DNA from: Apostichopus japonicus
Taxonomy: Eukaryota > Echinodermata > Holothuroidea > Aspidochirotida > Stichopodidae
Assembly: GCF_037975245.1 (NCBI RefSeq)
Contig: NC_092576.1
Span: forward strand, 39,579,611 to 39,643,610
DNA length: 64,000 nt
Direction of reading: 5' to 3'
This document shows positions 10,534 through 22,832 of the stretch, in pieces (positions within the stretch are counted from its first letter, which is position 1; every line of letters starts with the position of its first letter). The notes below the pieces were generated by a model. That model was not told where the DNA came from. It worked only from the letters and a program-made list of their open reading frames with translations, and did not search any database. The position numbers and the translations under genes were made by a program.

Positions 10534-13500
10534 GTCCTTTTACATTTTGTTGCTTTTATTTTGATTTGCACGATTGATGAACATGCAGCTTTTGAATGTG
10601 TTGCATTCTAACTACTGAAACGGTATAATTTGTTTTCATGTTTTCACGGTCAATAAATAGCTATCACCGATCGTCTATAGGCAATTACAGTGAATAAGCC
10701 ATTTTTTTATCGTGTCGAAGCTATCTATTTGCCGTAAGCACATGCATTACCTATAGATGATGTATCGAAGCTACGTTTCAGGTGTAAAGGCCCCTTCGCG
10801 TCGCTTTTTTGTTTGGATACAAGTCAAAACAGGCGTCGAATGAGCATTATTACGTGTATATTACGTCTATAAGGAACGACATAGACGCTGATTTCGGCAA
10901 TGATTTGTAAATATGTATCATGAGTTGCGAATAGATACACCAGGGTAACCATATCCAAGGTCAATAAATAGCTATTATCGATCGGCTATACGCAATTGCA
11001 GTGATTACGTCATCTGTTTCTCGTATGGAAGGTATACCCATAGCTGTTACCCATTGACTGGACGACAACGTGTCGAAGCTACTTAGGCTATGCTACCATG
11101 ATAGCTTAAGTACAAGCGGCCTGTTGGTGTACATGGATGGCTCTCGTCTTGTATGCGCGAGATCCCGGGTTCGATTCCCGGCCAACATTTTTGTCCTTTT
11201 ACATTTTGTTGCTTTTATTTTGATTTGCACGATTGATGAACATGCAGCTTTTGAATGTGTTGCATTCTAACTACTGAAACGGTATAATTTGTTTTCATGT
11301 TTTCACGGTCAATAAATAGCTATCACCGATCGTCTATAGGCAATTACAGTGAATAAGCCATTTTTTTATCGTGTCGAAGCTATCTATTTGCCATAAGCAC
11401 ATGCATTACCTATAGATGATGTATCGAAGCTACGTTTCAGGTGTAAAGGCCCCTTCGCGTCGCTTTTTTGTTTGGATACAAGTCAAAACAGGCGTCGAAT
11501 GAGCATTATTACGTGTATATTACGTCTATAAGGAACGACATAGACGCTGATTTCGGCAATGATTTGTAAATATGTATCATGAGTTGCGAATAGATACACC
11601 AGGGTAACCATATCCAAGGTCAATAAATAGCTATTATCGATCGGCTATACGCAATTGCAGTGATTACGTCATCTGTTTCTCGTATGGAAGGTATACCCAT
11701 AGCTATTACCCATTGACTGGACGACAACGTGTCGAAGCTACTTAGGCTATGCTACCATGATAGCTTAAGTACAAGCGGCCTGTTGGTGTACATGGATGGC
11801 TCTCGTCTTGTATGCGCGAGATCCCGGGTTCGATTCCCGGCCAACATTTTTGTCCTTTTACATTTTGTTGCTTTTATTTTGATTTGCACGATTGATGAAC
11901 ATGCAGCTTTTGAATGTGTTGCATTCTAACTACTGAAACGGTATAATTTGTTTTCATGTTTTCACGGTCAATAAATAGCTATCACCGATCGTCTATAGGC
12001 AATTACAGTGAATAAGCCATTTTTTTATCGTGTCGAAGCTATCTATTTGCCGTAAGCACATGCATTACCTATAGATGATGTATCGAAGCTACGTTTCAGG
12101 TGTAAAGGCCCCTTCGCGTCGCTTTTTTGTTTGGATACAAGTCAAAACAGGCGTCGAATGAGCATTATTACGTGTATATTACGTCTATAAGGAACGACAT
12201 AGACGCTGATTTCGGCAATGATTTGTAAATATGTATCATGAGTTGCGAATAGATACACCAGGGTAACCATATCCAAGGTCAATAAATAGCTATTATCGAT
12301 CGGCTATACGCAATTGCAGTGATTACGTCATCTGTTTCTCGTATGGAAGGTATACCCATAGCTATTACCCATTGACTGGACGACAACGTGTCGAAGCTAC
12401 TTAGGCTATGCTACCATGATAGCTTAAGTACAAGCGGCCTGTTGGTGTACATGGATGGCTCTCGTCTTGTATGCGCGAGATCCCGGGTTCGATTCCCGGC
12501 CAACATTTTTGTCCTTTTACATTTTGTTGCTTTTATTTTGATTTGCACGATTGATGAACATGCAGCTTTTGAATGTGTTGCATTCTAACTACTGAAACGG
12601 TATAATTTGTTTTCATGTTTTCACGGTCAATAAATAGCTATCACCGATCGTCTATAGGCAATTACAGTGAATAAGCCATTTTTTTATCGTGTCGAAGCTA
12701 TCTATTTGCCGTAAGCACATGCATTACCTATAGATGATGTATCGAAGCTACGTTTCAGGTGTAAAGGCCCCTTCGCGTCGCTTTTTTGTTTGGATACAAG
12801 TCAAAACAGGCGTCGAATGAGCATTATTACGTGTATATTACGTCTATAAGGAACGACATAGACGCTGATTTCGGCAATGATTTGTAAATATGTATCATGA
12901 GTTGCGAATAGATACACCAGGGTAACCATATCCAAGGTCAATAAATAGCTATTATCGATCGGCTATACGCAATTGCAGTGATTACGTCATCTGTTTCTCG
13001 TATGGAAGGTATACCCATAGCTATTACCCATTGACTGGACGACAACGTGTCGAAGCTACTTAGGCTATGCTACCATGATAGCTTAAGTACAAGCGGCCTG
13101 TTGGTGTACATGGATGGCTCTCGTCTTGTATGCGCGAGATCCCGGGTTCGATTCCCGGCCAACATTTTTGTCCTTTTACATTTTGTTGCTTTTATTTTGA
13201 TTTGCACGATTGATGAACATGCAGCTTTTGAATGTGTTGCATTCTAACTACTGAAACGGTATAATTTGTTTTCATGTTTTCACGGTCAATAAATAGCTAT
13301 CACCGATCGTCTATAGGCAATTACAGTGAATAAGCCATTTTTTTATCGTGTCGAAGCTATCTATTTGCCGTAAGCACATGCATTACCTATAGATGATGTA
13401 TCGAAGCTACGTTTCAGGTGTAAAGGCCCCTTCGCGTCGCTTTTTTGTTTGGATACAAGTCAAAACAGGCGTCGAATGAGCATTATTACGTGTATATTAC

Positions 13501-16414
13501 GTCTATAAGGAACGACATAGACGCTGATTTCGGCAATGATTTGTAAATATGTATCATGAGTTGCGAATAGATACACCAGGGTAACCATATCCAAGGTCAA
13601 TAAATAGCTATTATCGATCGGCTATACGCAATTGCAGTGATTACGTCATCTGTTTCTCGTATCGAAGGTATACCCATAGCTATTACCCATTGACTGGACG
13701 ACAACGTGTCGAAGCTACTTAGGCTATGCTACCATGATAGCTTAAGTACAAGCGGCCTGTTGGTGTACATGGATGGCTCTCGTCTTGTATGCGCGAGATC
13801 CCGGGTTCGATTCCCGGCCAACATTTTTGTCCTTTTACATTTTGTTGCTTTTATTTTGATTTGCACGATTGATGAACATGCAGCTTTTGAATGTGTTGCA
13901 TTCTAACTACTGAAACGGTATAATTTGTTTTCATGTTTTCACGGTCAATAAATAGCTATCACCGATCGTCTATAGGCAATTACAGTGAATAAGCCATTTT
14001 TTTATCGTGTCGAAGCTATCTATTTGCCGTAAGCACATGCATTACCTATAGATGATGTATCGAAGCTACGTTTCAGGTGTAAAGGCCCCTTCGCGTCGCT
14101 TTTTTGTTTGGATACAAGTCAAAACAGGCGTCGAATGAGCATTATTACGTGTATATTACGTCTATAAGGAACGACATAGACGCTGATTTCGGCAATGATT
14201 TGTAAATATGTATCATGAGTTGCGAATAGATACACCAGGGTAACCATATCCAAGGTCAATAAATAGCTATTATCGATCGGCTATACGCAATTGCAGTGAT
14301 TACGTCATCTGTTTCTCGTATGGAAGGTATACCCATAGCTATTACCCATTGACTGGACGACAACGTGTCGAAGCTACTTAGGCTATGCTACCATGATAGC
14401 TTAAGTACAAGCGGCCTGTTGGTGTACATGGATGGCTCTCGTCTTGTATGCGCGAGATCCCGGGTTCGATTCCCGGCCAACATTTTTGTCCTTTTACATT
14501 TTGTTGCTTTTATTTTGATTTGCACGATTGATGAACATGCAGCTTTTGAATGTGTTGCATTCTAACTACTGAAACGGTATAATTTGTTTTCATGTTTTCA
14601 CGGTCAATAAATAGCTATCACCGATCGTCTATAGGCAATTACAGTGAATAAGCCATTTTTTTATCGTGTCGAAGCTATCTATTTGCCGTAAGCACATGCA
14701 TTACCTATAGATGATGTATCGAAGCTACGTTTCAGGTGTAAAGGCCCCTTCGCGTCGCTTTTTTGTTTGGATACAAGTCAAAACAGGCGTCGAATGAGCA
14801 TTATTACGTGTATATTACGTCTATAAGGAACGACATAGACGCTGATTTCGGCAATGATTTGTAAATATGTATCATGAGTTGCGAATAGATACACCAGGGT
14901 AACCATATCCAAGGTCAATAAATAGCTATTATCGATCGGCTATACGCAATTGCAGTGATTACGTCATCTGTTTCTCGTATGGAAGGTATACCCATAGCTA
15001 TTACCCATTGACTGGACGACAACGTGTCGAAGCTACTTAGGCTATGCTACCATGATAGCTTAAGTACAAGCGGCCTGTTGGTGTACATGGATGGCTCTCG
15101 TCTTGTATGCGCGAGATCCCGGGTTCGATTCCCGGCCAACATTTTTGTCCTTTTACATTTTGTTGCTTTTATTTTGATTTGCACGATTGATGAACATGCA
15201 GCTTTTGAATGTGTTGCATTCTAACTACTGAAACGGTATAATTTGTTTTCATGTTTTCACGGTCAATAAATAGCTATCACCGATCGTCTATAGGCAATTA
15301 CAGTGAATAAGCCATTTTTTTATCGTGTCGAAGCTATCTATTTGCCGTAAGCACATGCATTACCTATAGATGATGTATCGAAGCTACGTTTCAGGTGTAA
15401 AGGCCCCTTCGCGTCGCTTTTTTGTTTGGATACAAGTCAAAACAGGCGTCGAATGAGCATTATTACGTGTATATTACGTCTATAAGGAACGACATAGACG
15501 CTGATTTCGGCAATGATTTGTAAATATGTATCATGAGTTGCGAATAGATACACCAGGGTAACCATATCCAAGGTCAATAAATAGCTATTATCGATCGGCT
15601 ATACGCAATTGCAGTGATTACGTCATCTGTTTCTCGTATGGAAGGTATACCCATAGCTATTACCCATTGACTGGACGACAACGTGTCGAAGCTACTTAGG
15701 CTATGCTACCATGATAGCTTAAGTACAAGCGGCCTGTTGGTGTACATGGATGGCTCTCGTCTTGTATGCGCGAGATCCCGGGTTCGATTCCCGGCCAACA
15801 TTTTTGTCCTTTTACATTTTGTTGCTTTTATTTTGATTTGCACGATTGATGAACATGCAGCTTTTGAATGTGTTGCATTCTAACTACTGAAACGGTATAA
15901 TTTGTTTTCATGTTTTCACGGTCAATAAATAGCTATCACCGATCGTCTATAGGCAATTACAGTGAATAAGCCATTTTTTTATCGTGTCGAAGCTATCTAT
16001 TTGCCGTAAGCACATGCATTACCTATAGATGATGTATCGAAGCTACGTTTCAGGTGTAAAGGCCCCTTCGCGTCGCTTTTTTGTTTGGATACAAGTCAAA
16101 ACAGGCGTCGAATGAGCATTATTACGTGTATATTACGTCTATAAGGAACGACATAGACGCTGATTTCGGCAATGATTTGTAAATATGTATCATGAGTTGC
16201 GAATAGATACACCAGGGTAACCATATCCAAGGTCAATAAATAGCTATTATCGATCGGCTATACGCAATTGCAGTGATTACGTCATCTGTTTCTCGTATGG
16301 AAGGTATACCCATAGCTATTACCCATTGACTGGACGACAACGTGTCGAAGCTACTTAGGCTATGCTACCATGATAGCTTAAGTACAAGCGGCCTGTTGGT
16401 GTACATGGATGGCT

Positions 16415-16420
16415 CTCGTC
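16415..16420 (+). repeat. Target-site duplication, left copy (CTCGTC)
   Basis: CTCGTC directly abuts the left terminus and is repeated directly after the right terminus. It corresponds to the 5' strand of the anticodon-like stem plus the first loop base of the tRNA-like segment. Confidence 0.93.
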
Positions 16421-16466
16421 TATGGCAAGCCATATGGGACAAACACTGCATAATATATCCGCGTAT
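16421..16466 (+). repeat. Left terminal inverted repeat, 46 bp
   Basis: This matches the reverse complement of 16814-16859 at 44 of 46 positions, with mismatches at 16434 and 16448. Weaker complementarity continues inward. The first 14 bp are themselves a hairpin, TATGGC-AA-GCCATA. Confidence 0.93.
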
Positions 16467-16536
16467 AAATTGGAATTTATACGCGTATTAATTGTAATAT
16501 ATACGCGTATATATTATGAGCCAATCATATGGCTTA

Positions 16537-16620
16537 AATATATCCGCGTATTAATTCGAATATATCCACGTATTAATTCGAATATATACACGTATTAATT
16601 CGAATATATACACGTATTAA
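16537..16620 (+). repeat. 22 bp subterminal tandem repeat, about 3.8 copies
   Basis: Copies start at 16537, 16559, 16581 and 16603 (the last truncated at 16620). The core is AATATATCC(A)CGTATTAATTCG, drifting from CCGCG to CCACG to ACACG. Inverted copies of the same motif lie at the other end (16785-16828). Such arrays are typical of MITE subterminal regions and may be transposase-binding sites. Confidence 0.85.
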
Positions 16621-16746
16621 ATAAAATACATATGGAGATTAAATCCAATATATGCACGGATTAATTAGAATATACATGCGAAAAAACATTTCCGCTCTTG
16701 CTGTGTACATATACCAACGATAAATGTTTTGGCGGGCTCGCGAGAT

Positions 16747-16760
16747 CGCTTCAAAAAGCG
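16747..16760. other. Small hairpin in the element interior
   Basis: CGCTT-CAAA-AAGCG forms a perfect 5 bp stem with a 4 nt loop. The surrounding 16621-16784 is the only part of the element that is not built from the 22 bp motif. I recognise nothing else in it. Confidence 0.4.
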
Positions 16761-16784
16761 AAACTTGTACAACACATGTGTATT

Positions 16785-16828
16785 TGAATTAATACGCGTA
16801 TATATTCGAATTAATACGCGGATATATT
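16785..16828 (-). repeat. Inverted copies of the 22 bp subterminal motif
   Basis: Two copies (16785-16806 and 16807-16828) of the reverse complement of the 22 bp motif adjoin and overlap the right terminal repeat. With the set at 16537-16620 they make the element strongly self-complementary. Confidence 0.8.
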
Positions 16829-16859
16829 ATGCGGTGTTTGTCCCACATGGCTTGCCATA
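16814..16859 (-). repeat. Right terminal inverted repeat, 46 bp
   Basis: This is the inverted partner of the left terminus, ending GGCTTGCCATA. The terminal hairpin of the left end is here spoiled by one base (CATGGC-TT-GCCATA). Confidence 0.93.
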
Positions 16860-16865
16860 CTCGTC
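16860..16865 (+). repeat. Target-site duplication, right copy (CTCGTC)
   Basis: This is the second CTCGTC, followed by TTGTATGCGCGAG as in intact units. Confidence 0.93.
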
Positions 16866-19800
16866 TTGTATGCGCGAGATCCCGGGTTCGATTCCCGGCC
16901 AACATTTTTGTCCTTTTACATTTTGTTGCTTTTATTTTGATTTGCACGATTGATGAACATGCAGCTTTTGAATGTGTTGCATTCTAACTACTGAAACGGT
17001 ATAATTTGTTTTCATGTTTTCACGGTCAATAAATAGCTATCACCGATCGTCTATAGGCAATTACAGGGAATAAGCCATTTTTTTATCGTGTCGAAGCTAT
17101 CTATTTGCCGTAAGCACATGCATTACCTATAGATGATGTATCGAAGCTACGTTTCAGGTGTAAAGGCCCCTTCGCGTCGCTTTTTTGTTTGGATACAAGT
17201 CAAAACAGGCGTCGAATGAGCATTATTACGTGTATATTACGTCTATAAGGAACGACATAGACGCTGATTTCGGCAATGATTTGTAAATATGTATCATGAG
17301 TTGCGAATAGATACACCAGGGTAACCATATCCAAGGTCAATAAATAGCTATTATCGATCGGCTATACGCAATTGCAGTGATTACGTCATCTGTTTCTCGT
17401 ATGGAAGGTATACCCATAGCTATTACCCATTGACTGGACGACAACGTGTCGAAGCTACTTAGGCTATGCTACCATGATAGCTTAAGTACAAGCGGCCTGT
17501 TGGTGTACATGGATGGCTCTCGTCTTGTATGCGCGAGATCCCGGGTTCGATTCCCGGCCAACATTTTTGTCCTTTTACATTTTGTTGCTTTTATTTTGAT
17601 TTGCACGATTGATGAACATGCAGCTTTTGAATGTGTTGCATTCTAACTACTGAAACGGTATAATTTGTTTTCATGTTTTCACGGTCAATAAATAGCTATC
17701 ACCGATCGTCTATAGGCAATTACAGTGAATAAGCCATTTTTTTATCGTGTCGAAGCTATCTATTTGCCGTAAGCACATGCATTACCTATAGATGATGTAT
17801 CGAAGCTACGTTTCAGGTGTAAAGGCCCCTTCGCGTCGCTTTTTTGTTTGGATACAAGTCAAAACAGGCGTCGAATGAGCATTATTACGTGTATATTACG
17901 TCTATAAGGAACGACATAGACGCTGATTTCGGCAATGATTTGCAATTTGTATCATGAGTTGCGAATAGATACACCAGGGTAACCATATCCAAGGTCAATA
18001 AATAGCTATTATCGATCGGCTATACGCAATTGCAGTGATTACGTCATCTGTTTCTCGTATGGAAGGTATACCCATAGCTATTACCGATTGACTGGACGAC
18101 AACGTGTCGAAGCTACTTAGGCTATGCTACCATGATAGCTTAAGTACAAGCGGCCTGTTGGTGTATATGGATGGCTCTCGTCTTGTATGCGCGAGATCCC
18201 GGGTTCGATTCCCGGCCAACATTTTTGTCCTTTTACATTTTGTTGCTTTTATTTTGATTTGCACGATTGATGAACATGCAGCTTTTGAATGTGTTGCATT
18301 CTAACTACTGAAACGGTATAATTTGTTTTCATGTTTTCACGGTCAATAAATAGCTATCACCGATCGTCTATAGGCAATTACAGTGAATAAGCCATTTTTT
18401 TATCGTGTCGAAGCTATCTATTTGCCGTAAGCACATGCATTACCTATAGATGATGTATCGAAGCTACGTTTCAGGTGTAAAGGCCCCTTCGCGTCGCTTT
18501 TTTGTTTGGATACAAGTCAAAACAGGCGTCGAATGAGCATTATTACGTGTACATTACGTCTATAAGGAACGACATAGACGCTGATTTCGGCAATGATTTG
18601 CAATTTGTATCATGAGTTGCGAATAGATACACCAGGGTAACCATATCCAAGGTCAATAAATAGCTATTATCGATCGGCTATACGCAATTGCAGTGATTAC
18701 GTCATCTGTTTCTCGTATCGAAGGTATACCCATAGCTATTACCCATTGACTGGACGACAACGTGTCGAAGCTACTTAGGCTATGCTACCATGATAGCTTA
18801 AGTACAAGCGGCCTGTTGGTGTACATGGATGGCTCTCGTCTTGTATGCGCGAGATCCCGGGTTCGATTCCCGGCCAACATTTTTGTCCTTTTACATTTTG
18901 TTGCTTTTATTTTGATTTGCACGATTGATGAACATGCAGCTTTTGAATGTGTTGCATTCTAACTACTGAAACGGTATAATTTGTTTTCATGTTTTCACGG
19001 TCAATAAATAGCTATCACCGATCGTCTATAGGCAATTACAGTGAATAAGCCATTTTTTTATCGTGTCGAAGCTATCTATTTGCCGTAAGCACATGCATTA
19101 CCTATAGATGATGTATCGAAGCTACGTTTCAGGTGTAAAGGCCCCTTCGCGTCGCTTTTTTGTTTGGATACAAGTCAAAACAGGCGTCGAATGAGCATTA
19201 TTACGTGTATATTACGTCTATAAGGAACGACATAGACGCTGATTTCGGCAATGATTTGTAAATATGTATCATGAGTTGCGAATAGATACACCAGGGTAAC
19301 CATATCCAAGGTCAATAAATAGCTATTATCGATCGGCTATACGCAATTGCAGTGATTACGTCATCTGTTTCTCGTATGGAAGGTATACCCATAGCTATTA
19401 CCCATTGACTGGACGACAACGTGTCGAAGCTACTTAGGCTATGCTACCATGATAGCTTAAGTACAAGCGGCCTGTTGGTGTACATGGATGGCTCTCGTCT
19501 TGTATGCGCGAGATCCCGGGTTCGATTCCCGGCCAACATTTTTGTCCTTTTACATTTTGTTGCTTTTATTTTGATTTGCACGATTGATGAACATGCAGCT
19601 TTTGAATGTGTTGCATTCTAACTACTGAAACGGTATAATTTGTTTTCATGTTTTCACGGTCAATAAATAGCTATCACCGATCGTCTATAGGCAATTACAG
19701 TGAATAAGCCATTTTTTTATCGTGTCGAAGCTATCTATTTGCCGTAAGCACATGCATTACCTATAGATGATGTATCGAAGCTACGTTTCAGGTGTAAAGG

Positions 19801-21446
19801 CCCCTTCGCGTCGCTTTTTTGTTTGGATACAAGTCAAAACAGGCGTCGAATGAGCATTATTACGTGTATATTACGTCTATAAGGAACGACATAGACGCTG
19901 ATTTCGGCAATGATTTGCAATTTGTATCATGAGTTGCGAATAGATACACCAGGGTAACCATATCCAAGGTCAATAAATAGCTATTATCGATCGGCTATAC
20001 GCAATTGCAGTGATTACGTCATCTGTTTCTCGTATCGAAGGTATACCCATAGCTATTACCCATTGACTGGACGACAACGTGTCGAAGCTACTTAGGCTAT
20101 GCTACCATGATAGCTTAAGTACAAGCGGCCTGTTGGTGTATATGGATGGCTCTCGTCTTGTATGCGCGAGATCCCGGGTTCGATTCCCGGCCAACATTTT
20201 TGTCCTTTTACATTTTGTTGCTTTTATTTTGATTTGCACGATTGATGAACATGCAGCTTTTGAATGTGTTGCATTCTAACTACTGAAACGGTATAATTTG
20301 TTTTCATGTTTTCACGGTCAATAAATAGCTATCACCGATCGTCTATAGGCAATTACAGTGAATAAGCCATTTTTTTATCGTGTCGAAGCTATCTATTTGC
20401 CGTAAGCACATGCATTACCTATAGATGATGTATCGAAGCTACGTTTCAGGTGTAAAGGCCCCTTCGCGTCGCTTTTTTGTTTGGATACAAGTCAAAACAG
20501 GCGTCGAATGAGCATTATTACGTGTACATTACGTCTATAAGGAACGACATAGACGCTGATTTCGGCAATGATTTGCAATTTGTATCATGAGTTGCGAATA
20601 GATACACCAGGGTAACCATATCCAAGGTCAATAAATAGCTATTATCGATCGGCTATACGCAATTGCAGTGATTACGTCATCTGTTTCTCGTATCGAAGGT
20701 ATACCCATAGCTATTACCCATTGACTGGACGACAACGTGTCGAAGCTACTTAGGCTATGCTACCATGATAGCTTAAGTACAAGCGGCCTGTTGGTGTACA
20801 TGGATGGCTCTCGTCTTGTATGCGCGAGATCCCGGGTTCGATTCCCGGCCAACATTTTTGTCCTTTTACATTTTGTTGCTTTTATTTTGATTTGCACGAT
20901 TGATGAACATGCAGCTTTTGAATGTGTTGCATTCTAACTACTGAAACGGTATAATTTGTTTTCATGTTTTCACGGTCAATAAATAGCTATCACCGATCGT
21001 CTATAGGCAATTACAGTGAATAAGCCATTTTTTTTATCGTGTCGAAGCTATCTATTTGCCGTAAGCACATGCATTACCTATAGATGATGTATCGAAGCTA
21101 CGTTTCAGGTGTAAAGGCCCCTTCGCGTCGCTTTTTTGTTTGGATACAAGTCAAAACAGGCGTCGAATGAGCATTATTACGTGTATATTACGTCTATAAG
21201 GAACGACATAGACGCTGATTTCGGCAATGATTTGCAATTTGTATCATGAGTTGCGAATAGATACACCAGGGTAACCATATCCAAGGTCAATAAATAGCTA
21301 TTATCGATCGGCTATACGCAATTGCAGTGATTACGTCATCTGTTTCTCGTATGGAAGGTATACCCATAGCTATTACCCATTGACTGGACGACAACGTGTC
21401 GAAGCTACTTAGGCTATGCTACCATGATAGCTTAAGTACAAGCGGC

Positions 21447-21514
21447 CTGTTGGTGTATATGGATGGCTCTCGTCTTGTATGCGCGAGATGCCGGGTTCGA
21501 TTCCCGGCCAACAT
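21447..21514 (+). ncRNA. tRNA-like copy with base change beside T stem
   Basis: C is replaced by G at 21490, the last base of the variable loop (position 48). The A-box-like sequence, B box and T5 are unchanged. Confidence 0.75.
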
Positions 21515-22764
21515 TTTTGTCCTTTTACATTTTGTTGCTTTTATTTTGATTTGCACGATTGATGAACATGCAGCTTTTGAATGTGTTGCATTCTAACTAC
21601 TGAAACGGTATAATTTGTTTTCATGTTTTCACGGTCAATAAATAGCTATCACCGATCGTCTATAGGCAATTACAGTGAATAAGCCATTTTTTCATCGTGT
21701 CGAAGCTATCTATTTGCCGTAAGCACATGCATTACCTATAGATGATGTATCGAAGCTACGTTTCAGGTGTAAAGGCCCCTTCGCGTCGCTTTTTTGTTTG
21801 GATACAAGTCAAAACAGGCGTCGAATGAGCATTATTACGTGTATATTACGTCTATAAGGAACGACATAGACGATGATTTCGGCAATGATTTGTAAATATG
21901 TATCATGAGTTGCGAATAGATACACCAGGGTAACCATATCCAAGGTCAATAAATAGCTATTATCGATCGGCTATACGCAATTGCAGTGATTACGTCATCT
22001 GTTTCTCGTATCGAAGGTATACCCATAGCTATTACCCATTGACTGGACGACAACGTGTCGAAGCTACTTAGGCTATGCTACCATGATAGCTTAAGTACAA
22101 GCGGCCTGTTGGTGTACATGGATGGCTCTCGTCTTGTATGCGCGAGATCCCGGGTTCGATTCCCGGCCAACATTTTTGTCCTTTTACATTTTGTTGCTTT
22201 TATTTTGATTTGCACGATTGATGAACATGCAGCTTTTGAATGTGTTGCATTCTAACTACTGAAACGGTATAATTTGTTTTCATGTTTTCACGGTCAATAA
22301 ATAGCTATCACCGATCGTCTATAGGCAATTACAGTGAATAAGCCATTTTTTTATCGTGTCGAAGCTATCTATTTGCCGTAAGCACATGCATTACCTATAG
22401 ATGATGTATCGAAGCTACGTTTCAGGTGTAAAGGCCCCTTCGCGTCGCTTTTTTGTTTGGATACAAGTCAAAACAGGCGTCGAATGAGCATTATTACGTG
22501 TATATTACGTCTATAAGGAACGACATAGACGATGATTTCGGCAATGATTTGTAAATATGTATCATGAGTTGCGAATAGATACACCAGGGTAACCATATCC
22601 AAGGTCTATAAATAGCTATTATCGATCGGCTATACGCAATTGCAGTGATTACGTCATCTGTTTCTCGTATGGAAGGTATACCCATAGCTATTACCGATTG
22701 ACTGGACGACAACGTGTCGAAGCTACTTAGGCTATGCTACCATGATAGCTTAAGTACAAGCGGC

Positions 22765-22832
22765 CTGTTGGTGTATATGGATGGCTCTCGTCTTGTATGC
22801 GCGAGATCCCGGGTTCGATTCCCGGCCAACAT
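22765..22832 (+). ncRNA. tRNA-like copy with T4 terminator
   Basis: The T5 tract is reduced to T4 by a T-to-C change at 22836 (ATTTTCG). The internal promoter-like boxes are intact, so this copy might terminate less efficiently. Confidence 0.75.

Larger units (their letters stand above)
1..16420 (+). repeat. Array segment 1: ACATGG-type units dominate
   Basis: Of the 25 tRNA-like copies here, 22 carry ACATGG in the A-box-like sequence. The exceptions are the copies at 2559, 6510 and 7827. Units from about 11000 to 16420 are especially uniform. Nothing other than satellite is present. The segment ends inside the 25th tRNA-like copy, where the inverted-repeat element is inserted. Confidence 0.9.
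16421..16859. mobile_element. Non-autonomous DNA transposon (MITE), 439 bp, 6 bp TSD, Dada-like target
   Basis: The element begins TATGGCAAGCC and ends GGCTTGCCATA. Its terminal inverted repeats are 46 bp with two mismatches. It is flanked by perfect CTCGTC copies, and the uninterrupted units show a single CTCGTC at that place, so the 6 bp target-site duplication is certain. It is much more A+T-rich than the satellite and codes for no transposase; a 74-codon frame across its right end is fortuitous. Six-bp duplications together with insertion into a tRNA-like gene are features described for the Dada superfamily, which targets multicopy small RNA genes. No transposase is present to prove it. 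It occurs once in 96 units, so insertion is recent relative to array turnover, or it is not spread by homogenisation. Confidence 0.88.
16393..16905 (+). pseudogene. tRNA-like copy interrupted by inverted-repeat element
   Basis: The 5' half (16393-16420) retains the acceptor strand, the A-box-like sequence and the start of the anticodon-like arm. The rest (16860-16905, followed by T5 at 16905-16909) resumes with a repeated CTCGTC, the anticodon-like loop, B box and acceptor strand. The interruption puts the two promoter boxes more than 450 bp apart, which should abolish Pol III initiation at this copy. Removing the insert and one CTCGTC gives the ordinary unit. Confidence 0.9.

Noticed and set aside
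16729-16953. 74-codon frame spanning the right end of the inserted element
   Set aside because: It joins element interior, terminal repeat and satellite. It matches no transposase feature and is explained by chance.
22494-22712. 72-codon minus-strand frame
   Set aside because: It appears only in one unit because a few subtype variants coincide there. The same strand is closed in neighbouring units.
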